Part shown: positions 11,801-25,360 of the stretch, piece after piece
Layout: each line of letters starts with the position of its first letter
Position numbering within the stretch: position 1 is the first letter of the stretch
Source of the DNA: Mangifera indica
Lineage: Eukaryota; Streptophyta; Magnoliopsida; Sapindales; Anacardiaceae
DNA: 64,000 bases
Assembly (NCBI RefSeq): GCF_011075055.1
Contig: NC_058143.1
Span: 13,593,057 to 13,657,056, forward strand
Direction of reading: 5' to 3'
The notes under the pieces: generated by a model
The model's database searches: none
Seen by the model: the letters and a program-made list of their open reading frames with translations, nothing else
Told to the model about the DNA's origin: nothing
Translations under genes and position numbers: made by a program

Positions 11801-14601
11801 AAGAAATATTTAGGAATACCAGGAAGAAAGAATAATCATAAACATAAATTTAAGTAAAATAAACAAAAGACCACCTCAGACCAGTCTAGGCAATCTATAG
11901 CCTTCACTGTTCTGTTCTCATCTTTTGACTTCTCATCTGTTGTCTCCCGAATCCCCCTCCATATTTCTTTTGGATCCCAGACTGACATGGATGGCCTGTC
12001 ACATACCTGCTTAATAATAACAGGTTCACCCTTGACCCAATGTTTTCTAAAATTGCCAATCCCTTCACTTTTAATATCTTGAGATGATGGGCAGTACAAG
12101 AAGTTATCCTCTCCATTGTCTCTGTGAGCACACTGGAGGAGTCTTGTATTGTTCAACCCAGTTAATTGAACAGTTCCAGCATCATGAACCTTACAGCCAC
12201 TAACCATTTCCTCCACATTCTTCACTAGTTTTGCAACCCAATTCATTTTAAATATTCGGCTAAGGTTCAATGATCGATGACCACAGCCACCATGCTCCTT
12301 GGGGGGGCATTGAATACTGCCATCACTATTGGCTTTCCAGCCAGGGAACCTTTCAGATATATTTATTCCCAGTCTGGATATTTTAACTTGCTCGGACACA
12401 GTTTTTGAGCCTTGACTTCTCAAAGTAGCATGATTTTCTCCTTTCATATCACTTGTAGATGGTCCTCGAAGATCTTGACAGCAACTAAGGCACAGATCTA
12501 TCAAGCAATTTCCACAATGCCGGTGATAATCAATGATAGGTATTCTACAGAAGTTGCTGCAAGAGAACAAATAATGATGAACTGCAATACTTAAATGGTT
12601 TAAATTGAATCAAAAGCCAACATTTTTGTCTATTGGACAATTTTACACGCTTCTACAATAAACCTCAAGGAAACAACACATAAGATATCATATGAACAAA
12701 TTAATCAATAGAATAATTTCTTCCTTCAATTTTGTAATTGATGTAGATCACCAAACACCATACAAAATGGGCTCTATGTATTTATGACAACAAGATCACA
12801 CTCTTGGATTGTAACCCTTAATATATTAATGTTTAAGACTCTAATCACATGTAAATCAAACAGCACTAATCAGCAATAGCTTAAAAGTTCCAAAAGTGGT
12901 ACCAGCACATCTGTTCATCTGCATTCAATTTTGTCCTGACAAGATCTATGTCATTGCCTGGAAAAATAATTGCAAAAATTGTCACATTATGCATATGTGT
13001 TATATGCTGAAAATTGAACATGAAAAGCTTTTTACCATAAAGTTTTTTTTCCAGTTCTACTTCAAAGCACTGAATTTGATGGATCTGTTTAATCACAGGA
13101 AGCACAGCAGACAGAAGGGAATAGAGATACTGCAACTTGTCCAGGACAGGTATTTCTCGTATCCTTACCTGCAACTCAGTCAAAAGAATATTTTCCTTCA
13201 ACTAGACTATTATACGTCTTACCAAAAAAAATATCAATCATACCAAACAATATCAGCATTCCTTATTGATAAGATAACACGAAACTTAATAACACAGTTA
13301 CAAGGAACCTTTGGTTCAGGAATGAAATACCTTAACCATATTATCCCCACGTAAGCATGACTTGCAGTTACAAGAACCACAACATGCAGGACAGACCTTC
13401 TCAATTTCTTCCAATGGGATGTCTGAGTACCTGAGAAGTTGAAAATAAAATATCAATATGCTAGTAAATTTGTAATATCTGAATGTCTATCAAAAAACTC
13501 AGCCTCACCATGTTGAGATACAGTTATCACAATATCCTCTCTTATCACATTTTTGGCACCAAATAACTCTATCTCTATCATTCCTCCGGCACTGATGACA
13601 AATTTGTCCACCAGTATCTTCAGAACAATTCATGCTTCCATCTGAATATTCCTGTATAAAAATGTCAACTACAATCAGAGATGTGATATGGGAAAAATGT
13701 GAACCAAAAGAGCCATTAGGGATAACCGTTCCAACAGATAAATTGCCAGCTACAATTGGTGATGTAATATGGGAAAAATGGGAACCAAAAAAGCAATTAA
13801 GATAATCATTACAACAGAAAATACCATCTATTTGACACAGTTTTCTACAGCAAGAACAATCCTCTTGAGTAATGTAACTTTAATTCAAAGTTAATTCATG
13901 TGTGCTACTTTCTTCAAGTACACCATTACATTATTATCCTCCAGTTATTTTGTGGTGTTTTTGTTTAGAATAAACATACATATACTAATTTAATATCGCT
14001 GTCACGAAACCCATTACAATAACTCAAGAAAAATACTGACAAATTCTGCTAAAAAGATTGCAATTTGACTCACCATCATAGTACTAGCATCGGTACTCTT
14101 TTGAGATCTATTTCTGGAAGAGTCCATGGCAGAATGGGGTGGTGTCTTATAAGACCTCAAATTCTCGTCTACAACATCTCGCTGTAAATCATCATTTTCC
14201 TTCAGAGAATTATGTGCTGACAAGCTCCTTGTAGGAGGTGTTTCAGGTGAATAGCGAAAATGGCTTTTGGACACCTTCTCCATATATTTCTTGCCAGACA
14301 CAGAAGGATGGTCACCATCTTTCATGTTCACAATTGGCATGTCATAATCATCACTTTTACTCTCCAAGTATATGTCACTTTCAACTAAAGGTTTCCTTTT
14401 TGCTTTCTTCAAACTAGCCCTTAATGCCGAATTTGCAGCTCTCCTCTTTGCCTGGATATAATGTTTTTCACACACTGTTTTATCTGGCATAGACATTGCA
14501 GTGCATCTCCACTGTTTCCCATCAGACCTCTTGCACCGCAAATCATCCGGAATCCCAACATTGTCTTCACCATTCCCTGAACTTGACCGTGGATGATCCA
14601 T
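8827..14601 (-). CDS. JMJ24: JMJ24-like WRC/RING-like/JmjC chromatin protein, iron ligands replaced
   Basis: Thirteen coding exons on the minus strand (14601-14074, 13651-13509, 13430-13331, 13168-13036, 12957-12903, 12556-11875, 11742-11413, 11088-10669, 10574-10502, 10349-10264, 9562-9443, 9267-9197, 8926-8827) add up to 2841 bases, exactly in frame, for 946 residues. A WRC domain (C23, C33, C44, H47, with [12 protein letters not shown]) is followed by a RING-like cysteine cluster (about 194-250; [31 protein letters not shown]), a second Cys-rich patch and a C-terminal JmjC domain. KDM3-type demethylases bind iron with HxD...H. Here the first pair reads H651-F-N653 and the last histidine is Y844 ([10 protein letters not shown]), so demethylase activity is unlikely. 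In Arabidopsis, JMJ24 is described as a non-canonical JmjC protein with ubiquitin-ligase function toward CMT3. The loss of ligands and the length (about 930 in Arabidopsis, from memory) fit that protein; orthology is inferred. Confidence 0.9.
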
Positions 14602-15620
14602 TATCAAAATTCAACAGCAATACAAAAATCACAGCTGTATGCTCACAAAACCAACCTGCACACATGACAACCAACTTAACAAAAACAACCAAAATTTTCA
14701 TCTATAATCACACCATTACACATCAAGCTACTAAGAATACAAATCAATCATACATTAATATTAACTTGGTCCAGAAAATATTTTGTATAATATGGTTGAA
14801 CTATCAGTATAACTAGTTTTCTTTACAAAAAGAATTAAACACAATTAAAAAGAAGAAAGAAAAGAAAGAATGCCATGCATAACAAAACAAAATTTGGCAT
14901 TACAGAAACCCAAATTTTCTCACACAGGATCCATTTAGTAAAGAAAACAAGCAATTCATCATGCAAAATAATGTTGAAGCGAATTGAGATACAAAGAACA
15001 ACAAAACAGTTACACGCACTAACATTAACTCAGTTCAAGAAGCATTATATACTACTATATCCAATTCTTAACACTAAGGTTTCGCTGACCGTAACTTCCA
15101 CAAAACTAAGAACCAATTATCAACACAACTGAAGTATCAGAATTACTAGTTTAAACCAAAGAACCCGTCCCAGAACAAAAACAAATTTTAAAACCCTAAA
15201 AACCCAAATTGTCTCACACGCTACACAATTACCAAACAAAAGAAGCAAACTTTTGTCAAGAATAAGAATTAAAAGATGGGTTTGCAAGAAACAAAAAAAA
15301 TTGAGAGAATGCAAATGTAGTACAAACAGAAATATTCAATCATGCCCACAAAAATATAAACAAAGAGAAAGAGAGAAGCTGAGAAAAGAAGATACCTTGG
15401 GCTAGGGTATGTCAAGTCTCTCAGAACAACACAACATGATGACGAAATTAATTTCCAAGAACCTTAATTAAACGCAAGGCGAAGGCTTCATCATTGTGTT
15501 TTTTTTCGTTTTTTGTTTTTTTGTTTTTCAGACAAGTGTCAACTGTGAACATCACCAGCCGTTCTCTACCCACACGGTTCAACTTGTTCCTCGGTCGTAC
15601 AGAGAAAAAAAGAACTGCTA
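14602..15620 (-). promoter_or_regulatory. 5' leader intron and promoter side of the JMJ24-like gene
   Basis: On the minus strand a donor (CCCAAG|GTATC) lies at 15396/15395 and an acceptor (TGCAG|GTTGG) at 14656/14655, 54 bases before the ATG at 14601. This predicts a roughly 740-bp intron in the 5' untranslated leader. The leader exon and promoter would lie upstream of 15396. No coding frame of note is present. Confidence 0.5.
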
Positions 15621-16917
15621 CTGCTACCTGTATATACGGTCTTTTTTAGAAACGTTTCTTTCGATTAAAGGAAAAACGTTTTTTTCTCAGAAATTAGAAC
15701 TACTGAATACTCGAACTCGACACAAGCAATATTTTGAGTCCCGTATTTCTAAGTAATTTTTTTAAATAAAATTTACAAATTTAAATCAACCCCTTGTACT
15801 GAACTTTATTTCTCGGCCTCGCCAAAGCCGAAAGGATTACGTTTCATTCTAATTTTAACACAATTTTAAAAATATACTTATAATAGTAAAAATTTAAATG
15901 TTCATCATTCCACTAATTACTATTAAAATTTGATAAAAAGACATTTTCTCACCTAAAAATTACTAATTTTTCAAATTTTTACCTTTTAATTTTAAAAATC
16001 TTATTTCCCCACTTAACTATAGATAGTTAAAATTAACAAAATTTTATTTTCTTAAAATTTTACCCCTTCCCTCCCCCCCCCCAAACCCTAAAACTAATAA
16101 TTTTTTCTCTATATTAAATTTTAAAAAATCACATTTTTCTCTTAGGATTTATTTTCGATATTTGACCATTCTCTTTGACCCCATCACTACCATCTCTTTC
16201 TATTGATAATTCCCCTTTCTGTAGTGCTCTACCTCAATGAAACTTTAACCCTTTTAATATCGTGTGAAAACAAAGACAAAATTGATCTCGTCTTTTTAGA
16301 TGATGTCATATGGTGTCAAAGTGGTTAAGATTTCGTTGAGACAAACCGTTAGAGGAAGAGAAACCGTTGGAAGAGAGAGACAACTAACGATGACGTAAAA
16401 AATAGTGGTTGAATATTGAAAATAAACTCTAGAGGGAAAATATGATATTTTTTAAAACTTGATTTAGGGGAAAAGTTGTTATTTTTTAAAATTTAGGAGA
16501 AAAATAAGATAAAATTTTAGTTTATTTTTAATATTATATATAAAATGAGAATTTTATCTCTAAACTAATAGATTTAATAGATTATGGACAGGTAAATAAG
16601 ATTTTCAAAGTTAAATGGTAGGAATTAAAAATCCAACCATCTTTGGGTGGGAATAAGTTCTTTGGCCTTAGAATTTTCTCATAGAATTTTCTACTCATGC
16701 ACCATTTAGCCAAACTGTCAACAGTCATTACCCATTACTGCAAATCCCAAAATACGAACTCCATTTACCTGAACATTACCACCACCAAAGGTGCCCGTAT
16801 GTACACTCAGCCCATCGACTCAACAAACAAGCAACTTATCATTTTTTAATAAATTATTCGTCTTAGAATTCACTCAATTGTCTGCGTTGATTTGATCTGA
16901 ACAAGCCAGACAGAGAC
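15621..16917. other. Intergenic between divergent JMJ24-like and ACBP4-like genes
   Basis: The two genes are transcribed away from each other, so this about 1.3-kb stretch must contain both promoters. Most of it (about 15827-16667) is a foldback element listed separately. The bases 16668-16917 immediately upstream of the ACBP4-like ATG are the likely proximal promoter and leader of that gene. Confidence 0.5.
15827..16667. mobile_element. Mutator-type foldback element (GGCCAAAG family), left end eroded
   Basis: The right end reads CTTTGGGTGGGAATAAGTTC then TTTGGCC (16647-16667). The left end (GCCGAAAGGATTACG near 15827) is a diverged inverted match. Internal arms pair AT-rich blocks, and a poly-C run (about 16073-16082) lies at the same relative place as in the 30306-30897 copy. 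I could not find a target duplication at the eroded left end. The same family occurs at 30306-30897 and 41870-42604, where 9-bp duplications are visible. Confidence 0.65.
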
Positions 16918-19900
16918 ATGTCCATGGCGAGGGCGAGCTCAGGCCTCGCGTATCCGGAACGTTTCTACGCTGCAGCGTCGTACGTTGGCTTCGACGGATC
17001 ACCTAATTCCGCCGCCAAAGGTCTCACCTCGAAGTTCTCGAACGACAGCGCTTTGCTCCTGTACGCCTTGTATCAGCAGGTGCTAAACTGTTATTACATT
17101 TCTCATTCCGGTTCTTGTCATTTCGTGACTGGATCCACTGCTTTTACCGGTTAATTGACGTGGCGCGCTCTCATTTCTGCTTATTTGTGATCATATATGA
17201 GCTTGTTTGGTGATTTGATTGTTAATCATGATTAATACATGACGCCTGTACATAAATTTTGCAATCATGGTTCGTGGATTTTGCTTTTGCTTCGGTTTCT
17301 GAAGCGAAAATTGTGTAATATGTGTGTTTTGACTGTAATTTAGCTAGATCTGATCTTATGGTTGGAGAGTCAGTTTGTGAAAATGTAAGATCTGTTGGTC
17401 CTTTTGGTTTACAAGAAAGACTAGAGAAAGTGATATTAGTTTGTAAGAATTGCGCCATGTTCACTTAACTCCAGCAACGTTCTTATTTAACGTCTCACAC
17501 GCTTGTAATGTATAAAATCGAAGTAGTGACATCTTATATTGATTTGTAACAAATTCGTGCTATCACAACATGTAAATTCAAAATTGTGTAATATTGAACT
17601 AATATGTGGTAAGTTGATATGTTTACGAGGATGTGTGTTTAGATTTCGACATTTTGAATGTGTTTGTGCTGATGTGGCATTTTATTTTCTTGCAGGCTGT
17701 AGTAGGACCTTGTAACATTCCAAAACCTAGCTCATGGAGTCCTGTGGAACAAAGCAAATGGAAAAGGTTAGTTTATTGTTATGCATGGGATTTTCAGCTT
17801 TTGGTTGTTGCATTGAGAGTGGATTACTGCTAAAGTCAGCGTAAAATATACTTGGTGGGTATTGGAGTGCTGTTCTAATTCTTAAAGTGCATTTGCTGCA
17901 CTGTTATTCCTCATCGTTTTTTTAATTCTTTGTTTCAATGGAAAAGACCGTGTAGAGTTTTTTTTTTTTTGGGAAGGGGGGTTAGAATAATGTAGTTTAA
18001 ATATGTTTTTTCAACCTTTATGTATGCATTTATTTATTTGATGTATTTTCTTAAAATGTTTGTATTTAAGCTATGGCTTGCTGTCTAGTTGAGTTGAACG
18101 TCCCACTAGATATTTGCATTGTCATGCATTTCCATACATTGTCTTGAATTTGTTTGCTCAATCTTTTCATCATATGTGCAGCTGGCAAGGACTTGGAAAC
18201 ATGGCTGCCACAGAGGCTATGCGTCTCTTTGTAAAAATATTGGAGGTTTATTCCAATATAATTCTTGTGATCAATATATGTGTATATATATATATTTTCT
18301 TCATGGCCATAGCCAATGGATTTTTATTTTTTTTAATCTTCAATTGAGTAGGAGGAAGATCCAGGTTGGTATTCAAGGGCATCTAACTTTGCTGCTGAGC
18401 CTGTTGTAGATGTGCAAATGAATGTAAGTACATGAGAAATTCATATAACTTATTAATACAATTCTTTCTTTAAATTGGCAATAGATTAGCACTATTTGTG
18501 AGTGTTATTTCTACGTTTTTATATGATTAACATCTTTAACAGTAATTAAATTGGTGAGGGTTGTGAATCTACGTTCCTGTTGCATCAATTGAATCTAAGT
18601 TTGTCTAATTTGACTTTGGTCTTGTATCTAGTTTGGTTGAGTTTGTAGTTCTCTGTTCTTAATATTTGAAATTTCTTTACTTTATCCTTAGTTTGGATTG
18701 TAATGGCAAACTGAAGGAACTGAACAATTGACCCATAATACAAGAAGATTTAATTCATTTATTCTCTCTGTCGAACTTTTGACATCAAATATAATGATGT
18801 GTATTATTAGTACCTCTTTTTTTGTCTTTTAGCATAATTCGAAAGTTGAGCCTGTGATGGAGAATGGGATTTCGTCTCTTGAGACTAAGACTGTTTCCAC
18901 TGAAAATGGGAGCCTCATGGAAACTCAGGATAAAGATGTAATCTTAGAAGGCCTTGGTTCAGTTGCTGTCTATGATCAATGGATTGCACCTCCAATATCT
19001 GGTCAATGTCCCAAAGCTCGATATGAGGTGTTGGAATGTCTATTTTTAAATAGTATTTCAATTGTTATATGTTTCTTTTTACCTCTTGGTCATTCTTCTG
19101 TCCCCTGACTGAGGCCTTTGTCTTTCTTTCAGCATGGAGCTGCAATTGTTCAAGACAAGATGTATATATATGGTGGAAACCATAATGGTCGCTACCTCAA
19201 TGATCTTCATGTAAGAGCATCATCTGCACAAGCATGTTCCACATAAATTTGATACAAAATTCTGTACAGGACTGCAGGCAGGAATGGCAATGAATTTGCT
19301 AATATACACTGATCACAGCTTCTTTATACATGTGATCTCATTGTTGTTCCTTTGCTGAAGAAATTTGAATATCTCTCTTTTCTGTTTGTGGCTTTTCTCC
19401 TCTGGCTTCTCTTGTGTAGAAATGGATTAAGTAGTTTTTTCCTTTTCTGGTGATCAATTCAGGTTCTGGATTTGAGAAGTTGGACCTGGTCAAAGGTTGA
19501 GGCTAAGGCTGGGACTGAGTCAGCAAATGCAGTGACATTAACCCCTTGTGCTGGTCATTCCTTGGTTAGTATGATACGGAGTATTCTTTCATTCTCTGTC
19601 ACTGCTTTCTGCGATATATTCTGACAAACATATGCCCATTTTCATAATTTCCATTTTCTGAACAAGTATTTTGCTGTTGAATATTCTTTTAATATCAAAT
19701 GTTTCTCTAGATACCATGGGAGAATAAACTTCTTTCAATTGCTGGTCATACGAAGGATCCTTCTGAAACAATTCAAGGTACTTTTTACTATTAATGTTAC
19801 TATCTTCTGATTTCTTATTTGGTTTGCATCACGAGTGTTGTACATATGCTTCTTTAGAGGTGTAAAAAAGTTGTGGAAAGGTATAAGTTAGATCAAATTT

Positions 19901-22900
19901 ATGCGTATGAGTTCTTAGGGAAAAGTTTAAAAATCTATTGAATTAATTTGCATTCTCATGACAGTGAAGGTGTTTGATCTACAAACTTGTTCTTGGTCAA
20001 CAATAAAGATCTATGGGAAGCCTCCGGTATTTATCTGTTCTTTTTCTTATTAATTTATTTTCTTTTTTCCTTCTGAAAAAGAAAATAAAATTAACTTCTG
20101 ATATTTGGCAATGGCTGAGGCAGTGGCTTACCAGTTGGACTGTCCTCTGAAGCAATTGAAAATGAAAATCTTAGTTTTATATATTTCCAGTTTGTGAAAG
20201 CATGCTTGTGGATCAAATCGGTGCACTTAAAATTGGCAATCCTTGTTATCACTTTAATATCATCTCTCGATTATCTAGACTTAAAGATGATTAAACATTA
20301 ACATGTGCTTTGATATCGTTTCAATTTCCCATGCTTATTACTCTTAATGTGAATGTTTCATCATTTATACATTTCAGGTCTCTCGTGGAGGTCAATCTGT
20401 GACCCTTTTTGGAACAAGCTTAGTGATTTTTGGGGGTCAGGATGCGAAGAGATTACTCTTGAATGATTTACATATACTTGATCTTGAAACCATGACCTGG
20501 GATGAAGTTGATGCTGTGTAAGATAACTTTTCACAATTTCACTGTCAGCTCTTAACTATTATTCTTAAGTGGTTAAGAAACCATTTGTGATCTATCAGAC
20601 CTTTTTCGAGTTAATATTAAGCGTCATACTAGACCAGATCACATTGTGTAATTTGTAACTAGTTCTTAGGAATTGGTCATAACAATATCTGAATACTAGA
20701 TGGGTTTCAGCCAAATTAAAAAGAGGTTCAAATTTTATTGAAATTGTCAGTGTCTAAAATTATCATAGATTATACTTAGCATGTATTGTGCCTTTATGGG
20801 TCTGAGTAGAATTAAAATTTTTGAATAATTTAAATATAAAGTTGAATTCTAGTTTGTCTTATTTGAAGCAAACTTGGTTTCTGCTAGTTTGGGACTGAAT
20901 CCAACATGTTTTTAGCCATCTGCATCAAACAAAGAAGCAGCATATTTCAACCTTATATTTTCATTCTAGGAATACTCTTTTTCCAATTAGGTTGGAACAG
21001 AGTCATTCCGAGTTTGTGTGTTGATTTCCTGTTATTAATTTATCCACATAAATTTGTAGGGGTGTGCCTCCTTCTCCAAGGTCTGATCATACTGCTGCAG
21101 TACATGCAGAACGCTACCTTCTTATCTTTGGTGGGGGCTCACATGCCACTTGTTTCAATGATCTGCATGTTCTTGATTTACAAACTGTAAGATAACTATT
21201 GGAGTATATACATATATGGTCATCTGATGACTTCTTTTCTAACATCTTTACATTTGCATTTATAGATGGAGTGGTCAAGACCTACTCAACAAGGTGAGAT
21301 ACCAACTGCACGGGCTGGACATGCAGGTGTAACAATCGGAGAAAATTGGTTCATTGTTGGTGGTGGTGACAATAAGAGTGGTATGTATCCTACAACGTCA
21401 GCATACAGATATAAACCTGTGTTAACTGTTGTAATCTTGGTGGCATGCTTTCAGAAAGCATTTGAATTGAAGAAAACATAAAGATTGATTTTGATATTTT
21501 ACAAGAGACTGCGTGTCAGGGTTAAAATTATTTGATGCTATAATCTGACAGTAGAATAATGAATCCAATTGAAGCAAGTATTAACTGACAGTGGAGGGGA
21601 AATAAGCTGCATATACGATTGAATGCATAGGATGCTTGGACATTTAAAATAGCCATTAGTCAACTGTAATCAGATTAAGGTTATTCCATTGTCTGTTTTG
21701 TCAATATGGATCCTTTTGTTGGGGCTTGCTCATGCTTAATTTTTTATAATACAGAAGAGAGAGTGGGGTGAATGAATGTGGAAATATAGTTTTAAGTATA
21801 AAAACTAATGCAAATAATTGTATGGTAGGAAGTTTGTACTAAATGCTTGAAATTCTTGTATCAGCTATGTGGGATTCTGAGATGGTTTGACATAGCATTT
21901 GCATCATTGTGTTTCGGATAGAGCTAGTACCTTATGCCTTGGGCTTAGTGAGGGTTTAAATTGATTGAGCAAAACAGAATATAGATCTGTTCGGCTTACT
22001 GGAATTAATGATTTCTGACTTTTCAAATTAGACTGCGTTCTTTTGGATTTCAGGTATCTGGATATTTTTCCAGCCTTGTGAACGTATCTAGAATATTTTT
22101 TGTTTTAATTGGCTTCTCTAAAAGATTTAAAAAAAAAAAAAAAAAGCATGGTTTTGTTAGAACTGCTTATGATGTCCTTGTATCTTTATCCCTTATAATT
22201 GGTTTGTTTTTGTTTCTTTGAATTTTTGCAGGGGTCTCAGAAACTGTTGTCCTCAATATGTCTACCCTTGTTTGGTCAGTCGTAACTTCTGTTCAGGGAC
22301 GAGTTCCTCTTGCTAGTGAGGTATTCTTTTGGGAACACTTGCTAGTTGTAATTGATATACAGTTTGACTCAATCTGTTAGAAGTTTCCTTGAGTTGTCAT
22401 TCAGATATAGTTTAGAATGCTAGTTAATTAAAAAGCTGCTTGACATTGATAAATAAGCTACAAGGATATGTATAAATGAAATGGGAATGGAAAACTTACA
22501 AATTCTTCTGGTTTTTGAGGTCCTCTTAGGCTATCATATGACAAGATTGGTAATATTGTAATACTTCGACTGGATTTTTTTTTTTTTTGTATCATCATTA
22601 ACTTCTAATTTGTGACTGGAGTACTGCTAGCATTTACTTTTAGGAGTTCTAAAAACTACTGCCTACTGATCATAAAACCTATGCTATGTTTAGAAAATTT
22701 TCTATATGGAAAATAACATGCTCTTATCAATCTCTGGTATATAATTTTTTTTGTTTGTGTATTGCTAATGTTTTGACATTAAATCATATTTACTGTCATT
22801 TTTCTGGCATTATGGTAATGCAGGATCTTTTGGCTAAAAAGATTATTGATGATTAATTCCTATTGCAGGGCTTGAGTTTAGCTGTGAGCTCCTATAGTGG

Positions 22901-24952
22901 TGAGGATGTTCTTGTTTCTTTTGGAGGATACAATGGGCGTTACAACAGTGAGGTAAAGGGTAAAATTAGTGACTTGTGCATACCTTTGTCTCCTTCTATG
23001 GTTAGATTCCTATTTTGATTTTTGGTTTTGCTGTTAGGTTCATGTTCTTAAACCTAGCCACAAGTCAACTTTGCCATCAAGGATAATAGAGACTCCTGTT
23101 CTTGACAGTGTTTCTGCTGTTCATAATGCTACAAATGCAACCAGAGATGTAGAGTCTGAGTCTGAAGTTGGTCAAGAAGGAAAAATAAGAGAAATTGTTA
23201 TGGATAATGTTGAATCAGAGCTCTCGGTATGTGTTTAAAAGATGCAATATTTTAAACAGATTGCATATATGTGTGCCTTTTGAAATTCTGCAACGTAGAA
23301 ATCTCCATTAGTTTTTACCTGCAAAATATATAATTTTTATTTTTAAATCCTTGTCTGCATGTTAGGTGTTTGTTTTTACATCTATAGTGCATATGCTGCG
23401 TACTACCACTGGAGTGATTGAATCTTTTATCATCTTCACATCATTTTTGATTGACTATAGCTATTGGTCTATCAGGATAATTTTCTTGGGAATGTTATTT
23501 TAAACATGATTGGAAAATTAATTGGTTTTTAGTCTTCAAACAGCAAAATGTTTGCCAAATGATTCTTTAATGTATATCATTGGCAACAAAAATATGCTAA
23601 TTGATTTTTATCATTGTGACACTACGTCAACTTTTTTGAGTGCCATATTTCTAGATATGTTTATATTTTCTCTTTTCACTTAATATATGTCTGTCATGCA
23701 GAAATCAAAAGGTGTGCAAAGTACTGGGCATCTTATAGCAGCTCTTAAGGCGGAGAAAGAAGAATTAGAATCATCACTGAACAAGGAGAAGTTGCAATCT
23801 ATCCAGCTAAATCAAGAATTAACTGAGGCTGAGACTCGGAATGCAGACCTTTGCAAGGTAATCGCTTGATATGTGTACTTGCCTGTTACTTAGTTTCATA
23901 CTTTCACTGCTGTACATAGAGTTTTATTCTAGAGACATTTTATTAGTTAAAAAATTGTCTATGGGGGTTCCAACAATGTTTCCATGTCCTCTAAATTTAC
24001 GGAATACTGTTTGTTTTAGAAAGAACATTGGGCAGTTTCCTCTAGTTTTTCATGGCAAATAACATGCCTTATGGATGGAATTTTTATAGGGAAATCCTGA
24101 GTGGGAAGATATTATAAAGGGAAAACTGGAGCTTACATACTTCAGGTGTTCGGTTCCACCAGCAGTATCTGAATTCCATATTTAGTTTTTCACTCACTAA
24201 TTTTCACCAAAAGTAGAAATGAGATACAACTTACAAAAGCTGTCTTAATTGTGTACAATATAAAATATTTGGAGATGGTTCGTCAAAAATATCTTTTACA
24301 ATATGAGGTTTCAAAATATTGTCCTATAATATTCAGAAAATCAAGTTTGCTCACGCAAGAAATGTCCCTCGACATTTTAAATAGGTTCTTTTTCTTTTCT
24401 TGAAAAGATTCAAGGCCCCTAGTTTTATTTATTATTTTTCATATTTTGTAGGAGCTTCAATCTGTTCGCAGTCAGCTTGCTGCTGAGCAATCAAGATGTT
24501 TCAAATTAGAGGTATGCACGGTGGAAGAGTTGTTATTTGTTCATTTTTAAGCTTATGCCCATAGAAAATACAATCTTAATGCACTCTAAAGAAAATTTCA
24601 CAATACAATAGAAGGAAAGTGGAAGGCCTTTGAAGATAGAGTGAAGTTTGTATTTCAAGTGAAATTAATTTGTCACTTGCAATTGATGATAAATGTATTG
24701 GTTTCATGTGGTGGATGTGAATTGCTTGGTTGTTAACGAATCAGTGTCTGTAACTGATAGGTTGACGTAGCGGAACTAAGACAGAAGTTACAAACAATGG
24801 AGACATTGCAAAAGGAACTTGAACTCCTGCAGCGCCAAAAGGCTGCTTCAGAACAAGCGGCCTTAAATGCAAAACAGAAGCAGGGCTCAGGAGGTGTGTG
24901 GGGATGGCTTGCGGGAACCCCCTCTCCTGACCAAAAAGCTGATGATGCTTAA
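16918..24952 (+). CDS. ACBP4: Acyl-CoA-binding domain protein with kelch repeats (ACBP4-like)
   Basis: Eighteen exons (16918-17079, 17696-17766, 18182-18245, 18352-18423, 18833-19027, 19133-19210, 19463-19564, 19711-19777, 19965-20026, 20378-20517, 21060-21186, 21266-21380, 22232-22320, 22869-22952, 23038-23226, 23702-23857, 24452-24511, 24761-24952) total 2025 bases, exactly in frame, for 674 residues. Residues about 13-105 are an acyl-CoA-binding domain (YPERFYAAASYVG, LLLYALYQQA, EQSKWKSWQGLG). Six or so kelch-like beta-propeller repeats follow (about 185-510; MYIYGGNHNGRYLNDLHVLD, LVIFGGQDAKRLLLND, FIVGGGDNKSG, FGGYNGRYNSE). A coiled coil (about 540-655) ends in GVWGWLAG. Arabidopsis ACBP4/ACBP5 have this order and length (about 668); they are cytosolic, bind oleoyl-CoA and act in lipid trafficking and stress responses. 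Two nearby ATGs (16918, 16924) could start it; I took the first. Whether it is ACBP4 or ACBP5 is not resolved by sequence reading. Confidence 0.95.
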
Positions 24953-25360
24953 AATTTTGTTGAAGCCTCGAGTTGACTAGTGATTGCTAGATTTGATTTT
25001 CATTCATCAATCTTTCGCAAGTATATTTTTTCCGTTTACCCGACCTTGTTCTTTCTCTGAAAGGAATAAGATATCAAAATGTTCTCTCGCCAGCCAAATC
25101 AAAACACCCTCGGGGGTTTTTGGCGTGAAATAGATGTAGTTTTAGTTTAAAAGAAAAGTTGCATATGGCTGTCGATGAAATATCATTAATTTTTTATCGT
25201 TTTTTCCTTTTTAAGCTGAATATACCATTCTGAGTGAACGTATAGGTTTCCATTGCTTCCCAACAATTACAAATGTAATGTTATTATTTGCACCCAAGTG
25301 GACGTGTACCAATTTTTAAATTTCTTTTGTTTTTGCGTAATAGGAAGACATATTGTGATA
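24953..25360. other. 3' region of the ACBP4-like gene
   Basis: Follows the TAA stop at 24950-24952. AT-rich, with AATAAG and TAATTT words that could serve polyadenylation, but none stands out. No gene is seen before the MITE at 25369. Confidence 0.4.

Noticed and set aside
12896..13354. A 152-residue plus-strand frame
   Set aside because: It runs antisense through introns and small exons of the JMJ24-like gene and shows no domain.
15827..16667. A 9-bp target duplication for this foldback copy
   Set aside because: The bases after the right end (TTAGAATTT) have no match at the eroded left end, so I do not claim one.
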